A stretch of DNA of 12,426 bases from Pirellulaceae bacterium. GTDB taxonomy: Bacteria; Planctomycetota; Planctomycetia; Pirellulales; Pirellulaceae. The DNA is taken from assembly GCA_030744095.1 (NCBI GenBank), contig JASLRF010000574.1, positions 1-12,426 on the forward strand. Reading direction: 5' to 3'. Shown here piece after piece: positions 1-6,430 of this stretch. Every line of letters begins with the position of its first letter. The first letter of the stretch is position 1. The translations under genes were made by a program, and so were the position numbers. The notes below the pieces were generated by a model. That model saw only the letters and a list, made by a program, of their open reading frames with translations, was not told the origin of the DNA and did no database searches.

Positions 1-421
1 CCTTGACGGCGGTTAGCGCATTGAGCGTCAGGACGCCTAATGAAGGCGCGCAGTCGACAATCAAGAAATCGAAGTTCGCGTCGTCCGCGCGAATTCGATC
101 ACGTAGGATTGCGTCGCGTCCCACCTCGCCTGCCAATTCGACTTCGGCGGCGGCGAGATCCAAGTGCGACGGGACGACGGATAGATGATCCGTCAGGTTG
201 TGACGTGCTTCACGCAACGTGGCTGCACCGCTCAACACGTGATAGATCGTCGTGTCGGTATCGCGCGGGACAACGCCCAGGTGGAGCGACGCGTGTCCCT
301 GAGGATCGAGATCGACGAGGCAGACGCGTTTGCCCAAATCCGCCAACGCAGCGCTCAAATTGACCGCAGTGGTCGTTTTGCCAACTCCGCCTTTTTGATT
401 GATGATGGCGATACTGCGCAT
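1..421 (-). CDS. parA: ParA/Soj-family P-loop ATPase, N-terminal part (runs off left edge)
   Basis: Reading leftward from 421, 140 codons are open with no stop before the window edge, so the C-terminus is missing. The protein opens MRSIAIINQKGGVGKTT, the deviant Walker A (KGGVGKT) of ParA/MinD ATPases. VCLVDLDPQGHASLHLG (Walker A' region with the signature DxDPQG) follows at about residues 36-52, and FDFLIVDCAPSLGVLTLNAL (Walker B region) at about 117-136. Family members segregate chromosome or plasmid origins by ATP-dependent dimerisation on DNA with a ParB partner. No ParB gene is visible; it would lie left of the window. An in-frame ATG at 433 is possible, but GGAG sits 6 nt before the ATG at 421, and Soj proteins normally start just before the P-loop, so 421 is preferred. 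The gene is divergent from nagB. A chromosomal Soj, an orphan ParA or a plasmid-type ParA cannot be told apart here. Confidence 0.93.
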   Translation of the reverse strand, partial: MRSIAIINQKGGVGKTTTAVNLSAALADLGKRVCLVDLDPQGHASLHLGVVPRDTDTTIYHVLSGAATLREARHNLTDHLSVVPSHLDLAAAEVELAGEVGRDAILRDRIRADDANFDFLIVDCAPSLGVLTLNALTAVK

Positions 422-433
422 TTCGAACTCCAT

Positions 434-664
434 TTCCCGAGATTTGTGGGCGAATTCTCGTCCGTCCGTGCATCCACGCGCGCCCGCTCAACTGCCCGGG
501 CCGAATTGGGCGGTGGGATTATGTCAACTTGCTCGAAATGCGGCTAGATGAATCGGTGGAGTTGGTTCCCGGCTGGAATTGGGCTAAAAATGCAGGGTGA
601 GATTCAAGGAATGTGCCTGATTCTGTCAAACTAGTACGCGTGTTTTGCTCAAGGAGCCCTGCTG
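434..664. other. Divergent intergenic region between parA and nagB
   Basis: This 231-bp gap must hold the promoters of both divergent genes. On the minus strand, TTGACA-like hexamers lie at 522-527 and 624-629, but neither has a convincing -10 at the right spacing, so no promoter is called. AAGGAG at about 651-656 is the ribosome-binding site of nagB. No RNA gene or repeat is seen. Confidence 0.5.
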
Positions 665-1477
665 TTGCGCGTTATCGTCGAAAAAACAGCTGACAAAGCG
701 GAATTGCGAGCGGCCAGTCTTGTTGCCGATTTGGTCCGACGCAAACCTCAGGCAGCTCTCGGTTTAGCGACTGGGAGCACGCCCATCAACGTCTATCGCG
801 AGCTGATTCGTATCCATCGCGATTCAGACCTGGATTTTTCGCAAATCACGACGTTTAACCTCGATGAATACGTTGGATTGGGCCCCAAACATCCACAGAG
901 TTTTCGCTACTTCATGCAGGAACAGCTGTTTGACCACATCAACATCGACTTGGCAAATACCTTCGTGCCGGATGGTCGCGCGTTGGATTTTGAATCGCAT
1001 TGCCGTCAATTTGAGCAACGGATCGTCGACGTGGGCGGAATCGACCTGCAATTATTAGGGATCGGCGTCGATGGCCATATCGCGTTCAATGAACCCGGCT
1101 CGTCCCTCGGCAGCCGCACGCGGCTGAAGACGTTGGCCAGCGAGACGATTCGACAAAATGCGAAGCATTTTCCAGGCGATCAACAGGTGCCCCGACTCGC
1201 CCTAACGATGGGCGTTGGCACGATTCTCGAATCGCGAAAATGTCTGCTGCTGGCGACGGGATCGCACAAAGCGTCAGCAATTCGCAGTATGATCGAAGGA
1301 CCGGTGACCGCCCAGATTACTGCGTCCGCCCTTCAGCTGCATCGCGAGGTGATCGTGATTGTCGACGAACAGGCTGGTGGGTGGTTGGAACGCCGGGACT
1401 ATTATTCTGAGGTCGAAGAGTGTCACCAGCTCCTCGAAAGTGGACAGCTACGTGCTTTAGGAATTGGAAACCAATAA
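665..1477 (+). CDS. nagB: Glucosamine-6-phosphate deaminase NagB
   Basis: The 270-residue product matches NagB in length (E. coli 266) and motifs. It converts glucosamine-6-phosphate to fructose-6-phosphate and ammonia in the cytoplasm, feeding amino sugars into glycolysis. Visible motifs are LGLATGSTP (32-40, phosphate loop), TFNLDEYVGL (63-72, with the catalytic Asp67 matching E. coli Asp72), and GIGVDGHIAFNEPGSSLGSRTR (132-153, with Asp136, His138 and Glu143 matching Asp141, His143 and Glu148). TMGVGTILESRKCLLLATGSHKA follows at 181-203. All catalytic residues are present. The start is TTG, supported by AAGGAG 8 nt upstream; no ATG is available near the conserved N-terminus. The rhomboid gene starts 3 nt after the stop, so the two are probably cotranscribed. 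The divergent parA lies upstream. Confidence 0.96.
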   Translation: MRVIVEKTADKAELRAASLVADLVRRKPQAALGLATGSTPINVYRELIRIHRDSDLDFSQITTFNLDEYVGLGPKHPQSFRYFMQEQLFDHINIDLANTFVPDGRALDFESHCRQFEQRIVDVGGIDLQLLGIGVDGHIAFNEPGSSLGSRTRLKTLASETIRQNAKHFPGDQQVPRLALTMGVGTILESRKCLLLATGSHKASAIRSMIEGPVTAQITASALQLHREVIVIVDEQAGGWLERRDYYSEVEECHQLLESGQLRALGIGNQ

Positions 1478-1480
1478 GCT

Positions 1481-2428
1481 ATGCGACTCATCGGCACGCT
1501 CGACAAGGAACCAGAGGCACATCGGTTCACAGCCCATCTTGTAACCGAAGGTATCCAAGCGCACGCAGAATTCGACAGCGACAGCTGGGCAATCTGGGTC
1601 CGTGACGAAAATCGCATCCATGAGGCGAAAGATGCCTTGGATGATTTTCGTCGCGATCCCGATGCGTCCGTCTACCAGGGCGCCGAACGCGCGGCGGAAG
1701 CGCTGCTACGTGAGGAAACTCGCCGCAACGAACAGGCACAGAGAAACGTCGTCACCATGCGTGGCAAATGGAAAAGTGGAGGTGCCGGCCGAAAAAAACC
1801 GTTGATCCTGACCTTGATTGTGATCAGCGTTGTTGTCGCCATGGGATCTAACATGGGAGGAGACAAACAAGGATCGGTGTTGAGGACACTGATGTTTCGC
1901 GATGTGCAGAACTTGAACAAGCCAAATGTTGACTGGAATACGCTGGACGCCAAACTGATCAATATCAAGCAGGGAGAATTATGGCGGACGATCACACCGA
2001 TCTTCATTCACTTTGGTCCCATGCATCTGATCTTTAACATGATCATGGTCTATCAGTTGGGCAGCCTGGTGGAAGATCGCCGTGGGACCGTGCGGATGGC
2101 GTTAATGGTCCTGACGATTGCTATCGTGTCGAATCTGTTCCAAGCGCTTGTCCCGCAAGATTGGGGTGGCGGAGTTTACTTTGGTGGAATGTCCGGCGTT
2201 TTATACGGCATCTTTGGCTACTTGTTTATCAAGTCGCGCTGGGAACCTGAATTGGGCATGCGTATCCCACAAAGTACTGTGGTCATCTTGATACTCTGGA
2301 TGCTGCTGGGCTTTTCCGGCGTCCTCGACGAACTAATTGGTGGTCGCATAGCCAACTGGGCTCACGGAATCGGTTTTATAACCGGCGTCGTCATCGCGGC
2401 AGTGCCCCTTGCGTTGCAAAGCAAGTAA
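1481..2428 (+). CDS. GlpG-like rhomboid family intramembrane serine protease
   Basis: This 315-residue protein has a soluble N-terminal domain (about 1-90) resembling the cytoplasmic domain of GlpG, a charged linker, then about six membrane segments starting near residue 107. The rhomboid signatures are complete: HFGPMHLIFN (177-186, with His182 and Asn186 matching GlpG His150 and Asn154), GGMSGVLYGIFGY (235-247, nucleophile Ser238; GlpG has GLSG), and ANWAHGIGF (291-299, catalytic His295). The VEDRRG after the HxxxN segment matches the GlpG L1-loop region. The protein should cleave transmembrane substrates in the inner membrane; the substrate is unknown. The gene follows nagB by 3 nt with no strong ribosome-binding site of its own, which suggests translational coupling. 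It converges on the next gene with only 10 bp between stops. Confidence 0.95.
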   Translation: MRLIGTLDKEPEAHRFTAHLVTEGIQAHAEFDSDSWAIWVRDENRIHEAKDALDDFRRDPDASVYQGAERAAEALLREETRRNEQAQRNVVTMRGKWKSGGAGRKKPLILTLIVISVVVAMGSNMGGDKQGSVLRTLMFRDVQNLNKPNVDWNTLDAKLINIKQGELWRTITPIFIHFGPMHLIFNMIMVYQLGSLVEDRRGTVRMALMVLTIAIVSNLFQALVPQDWGGGVYFGGMSGVLYGIFGYLFIKSRWEPELGMRIPQSTVVILILWMLLGFSGVLDELIGGRIANWAHGIGFITGVVIAAVPLALQSK

Positions 2429-2438
2429 GAGGCCTGTT

Positions 2439-2990
2439 CTAGCGACCATCTTCCGTGAGAGCTCGCGTTTCCCATTCGTCTGACTTTTCGGCGAAGGTGC
2501 GCATACGTTCCGGCACAAAGGGCCCGGTACGTTCTGCCCCGTTCAGCCCAATGCGGTTGCATTGCGTGTCAAAGGCAATAATGACGTCCTCCCCGTCCTG
2601 TGCGAATCTGAGGGCAAACGACCATTGGCTGACACAATCGGACTGCGATGCATCCCACTGATAATTCACGTCTTGGAGCAGGGCGTGTCGAGCGTGTGAG
2701 AGTCCCGGAGTTCCAGTGATTTCAACGTGCTGGGAAACCAGGACCGTATCGCCACCAATCCGCAGGATTCCCTTCGGCCGGTTCGAGCTGCCTGCAACGG
2801 CTGATTCCTGTTCGAGCCGCAGCAATACCACCTGGGGTGCCAAGCGAATCAGCTGCGCCGCTTCGGTGCCCAAAAACTCACGGCATCGCCGACTCTTCTG
2901 GAACTGGTGCCACCACGAATAACCGCTCAGCAAGAGGGCCAGCAGAATAATTCCCACGATCACCGCTTTTCCGCGGTTCGATTGGTTCAC
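2439..2990 (-). CDS. Hypothetical single-pass membrane-anchored protein
   Basis: I do not recognise this family. The product (183 residues) has a short basic N-terminus (MNQSNRGK), one hydrophobic helix at about residues 9-27 ending in YSWWHQF, and then an RR-rich juxtamembrane stretch. A hydrophilic region of about 150 residues follows, presumably outside the cytoplasm. It contains a beta-rich part with LRIGGDTVLVSQHVEITG, and three cysteines spread along its length. The first helix could be an uncleaved anchor or a signal peptide. I prefer the GTG at 2990 because AAGGA lies 9 nt upstream; a TTG at 3008 is also open but would place that AAGGA inside the gene. The gene is convergent with the rhomboid and has no obvious operon partner. 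It could be a planctomycete-specific protein. That it is coding is supported by its length and coherent domain layout; its function is unknown. Confidence 0.72.
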   Translation of the reverse strand: MNQSNRGKAVIVGIILLALLLSGYSWWHQFQKSRRCREFLGTEAAQLIRLAPQVVLLRLEQESAVAGSSNRPKGILRIGGDTVLVSQHVEITGTPGLSHARHALLQDVNYQWDASQSDCVSQWSFALRFAQDGEDVIIAFDTQCNRIGLNGAERTGPFVPERMRTFAEKSDEWETRALTEDGR

Positions 2991-3040
2991 GATGTCTTGT
3001 CCTTCCAATTAAGAACCAGCCAATGGACAATTGTCTCTTT

Positions 3041-3098
3041 GTAGGATGGGCACTCCTGCACGTCGCCAACGATCAGACGGCAGGAGTGCCCGTCCTAC
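3041..3098. repeat. Long inverted repeat (REP-like palindrome)
   Basis: The left arm GTAGGATGGGCACTCCTGC (3041-3059) pairs with GCAGGAGTGCCCGTCCTAC (3080-3098) over 19 bp with one G-T type difference. The stem can continue with CGTC (3061-3064) against GACG (3076-3079) after one unpaired A, leaving an 11-nt loop. It lies upstream of both flanking divergent genes, so a terminator role is not obvious. Palindromes ending in GTAGGAC/GTCCTAC resemble dispersed repeats I associate with planctomycete genomes; that association is from memory. No second copy is present in this window. Confidence 0.75.
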
Positions 3099-3294
3099 GA
3101 CCGTTTCGCGACAGTTGTTTCTTGCCTGATCCTAAGCGTTGGGCGTATTCTCCACATCCGGTGGCAGAAGTATACTGACCCTCTTCTACATCAGCTCTCA
3201 GAACCGTTATTTGATGGCTCCCAGAGCGCGTGCGGAGTAACCATGGTGGCTTCTTCGTCGTTTGGACGCGTGAAACATAGTGTGGAGACGACCA

Positions 3295-3516
3295 ATGCCC
3301 GATACGTTTGATCCTTACCGTGAAGCGCTCGTCATGGAAACCGCCACGGTGTGGCCCGATGAGTACGACGAGATGGAACCGGCTGAGAAGACGCGTATTT
3401 CGCAGTCGCTTCACTCTGATCCTGAAAACTGCCCGCAGCTCGAGTATGTCCGCGTTCACACCGGCTTCTGCCGGCAGGTCACCGTGACGCCCGAGGATAT
3501 CGAACGAGTCGGTTAG
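3295..3516 (+). CDS. Small acidic conserved-looking hypothetical protein (73 aa)
   Basis: The product is 73 residues, acidic, and has no signal peptide or membrane segment. It opens MPDTFDPYREALVMETATVW, continues with an Asp/Glu-rich stretch (about 22-31), and has NCPQLEYVRVHTGFCRQ (45-61) with two cysteines (46 and 59). It ends in VTVTPEDIERVG. The start is ATG at 3295 with GGAG 7 nt upstream; a GTG at 3280 is in frame but would include that ribosome-binding site. The 113 bp between its stop and aroB leave cotranscription possible. Its coherent acidic composition and good ribosome-binding site argue that it is real even though an ORF overlaps it on the other strand. No function can be assigned; the paired Cys residues could bind a metal, but this is speculation. 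Confidence 0.72.
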   Translation: MPDTFDPYREALVMETATVWPDEYDEMEPAEKTRISQSLHSDPENCPQLEYVRVHTGFCRQVTVTPEDIERVG

Positions 3517-3629
3517 TCACTGACCTTTTGACTTTCGCAGCAAAAGACTTCGCGCCACCGGCGCGTCCCGCCGACCTTTGATGCTACGACGTTCGCCGCT
3601 TTCCATTCCTCCCAGCCCGAATCCACCAG

Positions 3630-4721
3630 ATGCCTGACTCACAATTGAATGTCCGTGTGAACCTTGCCGAGCGGAGTTACGATATCGCGATTGGATCGGG
3701 CAAGTTGGCCACGGCGGGCGAATTCGTCACATCGTGCTGTCAGGCGAGTCATGTCGTGGTCATCACCGACAGAAACGTCGAATCACTTCATGCCGCGTCT
3801 GCCATCGACAGCCTCGTCAGTGCTGGCTTGCGCGTTGATCAAATTGTCCTTGAACCGGGTGAAGCGACCAAGTCCGTCCTTCAAGCGGACGAATTGTGGC
3901 GCGTGTTGCTGGAATTCGGAACCGATCGTAAGTCGGTGGTGGCGGCGGTCGGTGGTGGAGTCGTAGGCGATCTGGCCGGTTTCATCGCCGCCACGTACGC
4001 ACGGGGAATATCGTTCGTGCAACTCCCCACCACTTTATTGGCGCAGGTCGATAGCAGCGTCGGTGGCAAAGTTGGCGTCAACTTGCCTGGTGCCAAGAAT
4101 ATGGTGGGCGGATTCTGGCAACCACATGGCGTGCTGATCGATATTGACGCCTTGTTGACTTTGCCAGTCCGCGATTATCGATCTGGCCTGGGCGAAGTCG
4201 TCAAATACGGAGTGATTCTAGACGAATCATTTTTCGAGTTTCTGGAATCCAATGTCGACGCGATCAACGCCCGTCAAACCGATGTTTTGGCGAAGATTGT
4301 TGCCCGCTGTTGCCAACTCAAAGCCGATGTCGTACGGGCGGACGAGCGTGAAGAGACCGGCATCCGCGCGGTCCTCAATTACGGTCACACCTACTGCCAC
4401 GCGCTGGAGACGGTCACAGGTTACGGCACCTTTCTGCACGGTGAAGCGGTGGCCATTGGGATGCTATGCGCGTCTCGTTTGGCCGAATCTCTTGGTCGCA
4501 TCGACCACGAGGCAACACGGCGCCAGCATGACCTCCTGCTGGCCTTGGGATTGCCCGTCACCGTGCCTGACCTTGACCGTCAAATGTTGTTGGACGCCAT
4601 GCAACACGACAAGAAAACCGTGGGAGGCCAACTGCGCTTTGTCCTACCGACGCGAATCGGCCATGTCGAACTGATCGATGACGTGCCGTCTGACAAGGCC
4701 CGTGCCGCCTTCGATGGCTAG
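3630..4721 (+). CDS. aroB: 3-dehydroquinate synthase AroB
   Basis: The 363-residue product carries every signature of 3-dehydroquinate synthase, the NAD- and metal-dependent second enzyme of the shikimate pathway, which turns DAHP into 3-dehydroquinate in the cytoplasm. Seen are LEPGEATKS (74-82), VGGGVVGDLAGFIAATYARG (107-126, nucleotide binding), LPTTLLAQVDSSVGGKVGVN (132-151) and GAKNMVGGFWQP (154-165). Then come SGLGEVVKYG (185-194, metal ligand Glu189), NYGHTYCHALE (250-260, metal ligand His253 and catalytic His257) and LHGEAVAIGM (269-278, metal ligand His270). The usual Gly before the second His of NxGHTxGH is Cys256 here; the other catalytic residues are intact. The ATG at 3630 has no strong ribosome-binding site but gives the normal N-terminus. 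The TAG stop lies inside the first bases of the dispersed repeat that follows. Confidence 0.97.
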   Translation: MPDSQLNVRVNLAERSYDIAIGSGKLATAGEFVTSCCQASHVVVITDRNVESLHAASAIDSLVSAGLRVDQIVLEPGEATKSVLQADELWRVLLEFGTDRKSVVAAVGGGVVGDLAGFIAATYARGISFVQLPTTLLAQVDSSVGGKVGVNLPGAKNMVGGFWQPHGVLIDIDALLTLPVRDYRSGLGEVVKYGVILDESFFEFLESNVDAINARQTDVLAKIVARCCQLKADVVRADEREETGIRAVLNYGHTYCHALETVTGYGTFLHGEAVAIGMLCASRLAESLGRIDHEATRRQHDLLLALGLPVTVPDLDRQMLLDAMQHDKKTVGGQLRFVLPTRIGHVELIDDVPSDKARAAFDG

Positions 4722-4820
4722 CAAGGCTGTGCCTCGGACCGACGCGAGCGATCGCTCGGTTGCGGCAACCCGCTCCCCGACCAACCTGCGGTCGGTGCCC
4801 GTCACTGAGAACCTGACTCA
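4716..4820 (+). repeat. 105-bp dispersed repeat, copy A
   Basis: This stretch matches the reverse complement of 10067-10170. Over the first 91 bp I count about 75 identical positions with no gap, and the match continues across one 1-nt gap to the shared TGACTCA at 4814-4820. Long identical blocks include GGCTGTGCCTCG and CCCGCTCCCCGACCAACCTG. The element is built of small hairpins: AGGC-tgt-GCCT, the perfect palindrome CGAGCGATCGCTCG (4745-4758), GGTTG-cgg-CAACC, and CCGACC-N7-GGTCGG. It occupies the whole space between aroB and the sulfatase, and the aroB stop codon lies within it. Confidence 0.88.
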
Positions 4821-4855
4821 TGAAATCGAACTTCAGCCGCCGAGGAGCCCAACTC

Positions 4856-6277
4856 ATGCCGCGTCTCGCCCTCACTTCGTTTGCCGCCCTGCTGATCGCC
4901 GCACCGCTCTTTGCCGCCGAGTCGAAGTCTCGACCAGTCGGCGAGAAGCCGAATATCATCTACTTCATGGTCGACGACCTGGGCTACGGTGAGCTCGGCT
5001 GCTACGGACAGAAGAAGATCAAAACGCCGTACATCGACGCCTTCGCTTCCGAAGGCATGCGGTTCACCCAGGTCTACGCCGGGTCGAACGTCTGCGCCCC
5101 GTGCCGCAGCGTGCTGATGACCGGCCGCCACACCGGCCACACCCCGATCCGCGCCAACGGCGCCGGCCGGCACCTCTCGCTCGAAGACGACACCGTTGCG
5201 GAGCGAATGAAGGCCGCGGGTTACGCGACCGGGCTGTTCGGCAAGTGGGGCTTGGGCAACGAAAACAGTGAGGGTGCGCCGTGGCGCCAAGGTTTTGATG
5301 AGTTCCTGGGCCAGCTCGAGCAGGTCCACGCCCACTTCTATTACCCGTACTGGATCTGGCATAACGACAAGAAGATGATGCTGCCAGGCAACGAGCGCAA
5401 CCAGCGCGGCAGCTATGTGCAGGATGTAATGCACGCAGGTGCGCTCGATTTCATCCGCGGCAACATAGACAAGCCGTTCTTTCTCTACTACGCCTGCATC
5501 ATCCCGCACGTGGAGCTGGTCGTGCCGGAAGAGGACGAGTTGCCCTATCGCGGTAAGTTCCCCAAGAGGCTGATCGACGACCGTCGGCCTGGCTACATCG
5601 ACGGCGCGGACGGGCTGGTCACCTTCGCCGGCATGGTCAGCCGGATGGATCGTCAATTCGGGCAGATCATCACGCTACTGAAGGAGCTGGGCATTGACGA
5701 CAACACGCTGGTGATCTTCACCTCCGACAACGGTGGCCAGGGCGGCGGCGACTGGGCGAAGATGACCGACTTCTTCGAGGGCAACGCCCCGTTGAAGGGT
5801 TACAAGGGCATGTGGTACGAGGGCGGTATCCGCGTGCCGTTCATCGCCCGCTGGCCGCGCAAGATCAAGGCCGGCACCGAGACCGACCACCTGACCTACT
5901 TCGGCGACTTCATGCCCAGCGCCTGCGAGGTCGCCGGTGTAGACGCCCCGGCCAATACCGATGGCATCAGCTACCTGCCCACCCTCCTAAGCCGCCCGCT
6001 CCAACAGAAGCAGCACGACTACCTGTTCTTCGAATACCGAAGTGGAACGAAGATGCGATACTGCATCCGCCAGGGCGACTGGAAGATCCTCCAATCCCGC
6101 CCCGCCGGGTCGTTCGAACTCTACAACATCCGCAACGACATCTCCGAAGAAAACAATCTCGCAGACAAGCATCCCGATATCGTCGACCGCATGAAATCAC
6201 TGATCGAGCAATCTCGCACACCCGAGATCGAGTTCGCGCCAATCGAACGGACGGGCATCAAGGATTACGTGCGGTGA
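4856..6277 (+). CDS. Secreted type-I (formylglycine) sulfatase
   Basis: The product is 473 residues from the ATG at 4856. Residues 1-20 form a signal peptide ending in APLFA-AES. The alkaline phosphatase-fold sulfatase core follows: NIIYFMVDDLGYG (33-45, metal ligands Asp40 and Asp41), VCAPCRSVLMTGRHTGH (79-95), FGKWGLG (128-134, Lys130), IIPH (215-218), FTSDNGG (288-294, metal ligands Asp291 and Asn292) and GYKGMWYEGGIRVP (315-328, Lys317). C-terminal YNIRNDISEENNLA is typical of the family. Cys80 should become formylglycine and hydrolyse a sulfate ester outside the cytoplasm; the substrate, probably a sulfated glycan, cannot be told. I chose 4856 because GAGGAG lies 8 nt upstream. The ATG at 4820 adds 12 residues, has no comparable site and abuts the repeat. 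Third-position GC is visibly higher than in aroB, hinting at transfer. Confidence 0.93.
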   Translation: MPRLALTSFAALLIAAPLFAAESKSRPVGEKPNIIYFMVDDLGYGELGCYGQKKIKTPYIDAFASEGMRFTQVYAGSNVCAPCRSVLMTGRHTGHTPIRANGAGRHLSLEDDTVAERMKAAGYATGLFGKWGLGNENSEGAPWRQGFDEFLGQLEQVHAHFYYPYWIWHNDKKMMLPGNERNQRGSYVQDVMHAGALDFIRGNIDKPFFLYYACIIPHVELVVPEEDELPYRGKFPKRLIDDRRPGYIDGADGLVTFAGMVSRMDRQFGQIITLLKELGIDDNTLVIFTSDNGGQGGGDWAKMTDFFEGNAPLKGYKGMWYEGGIRVPFIARWPRKIKAGTETDHLTYFGDFMPSACEVAGVDAPANTDGISYLPTLLSRPLQQKQHDYLFFEYRSGTKMRYCIRQGDWKILQSRPAGSFELYNIRNDISEENNLADKHPDIVDRMKSLIEQSRTPEIEFAPIERTGIKDYVR

Positions 6278-6360
6278 CTCCCCGAGCTGTTTGCCAGGGT
6301 TGTAGGATGAATTTCGACCATACGGAGACTAAGGATCGTTCGAGGAATTACTGTCCGACA

Positions 6361-6411
6361 GTCGCCTTTCGCTCCGCGAAAGGAACGTGCTTTCGCGGAG
6401 CGAAAGACGAC
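6361..6411. repeat. Double-hairpin palindromic element, copy 1
   Basis: The parts in order are GTCGC, hairpin CTTTCGC-tcc-GCGAAAG (6366-6382), the 7-nt spacer GAACGTG, hairpin CTTTCGC-gga-GCGAAAG (6390-6406), then ACGAC. The two hairpins are also reverse complements of each other, so a single 17-bp stem with a 7-nt loop can form instead. It lies in the 153-bp convergent gap between the sulfatase stop (6277) and the HEAT-protein stop (6431), 19 bp from the latter, a plausible place for a bidirectional terminator. There is no T-run. A second copy is at 10224-10275. Confidence 0.85.
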
Positions 6412-6430
6412 AATAATAGATCGAACACTG

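Noticed and set aside
40..547. Overlapping ORFs of 93-120 codons at the left end
   Set aside because: They lie over the ParA frame, whose Walker motifs are unmistakable. They are Arg-rich shadows.
2439..3008. TTG at 3008 as the start of the membrane-anchored protein
   Set aside because: The AAGGA lies downstream of it and is correctly placed for the GTG at 2990, which also gives a more normal N-terminus before the membrane helix.
3073..3459. 128-codon minus-strand ORF
   Set aside because: It overlaps the inverted repeat and the better supported 73-residue plus-strand gene, and has no motif or good ribosome-binding site.
4802..5656. 284-codon minus-strand ORF antisense to the sulfatase
   Set aside because: The plus strand carries clear sulfatase motifs throughout. 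The antisense frame is open because of the high GC3 of the sulfatase and shows no domain of its own.
6361..6411. CRISPR array or classical intrinsic terminator
   Set aside because: There is a single element per site with no repeat-spacer series, and no T-run on either side; it fits a dispersed palindrome better.
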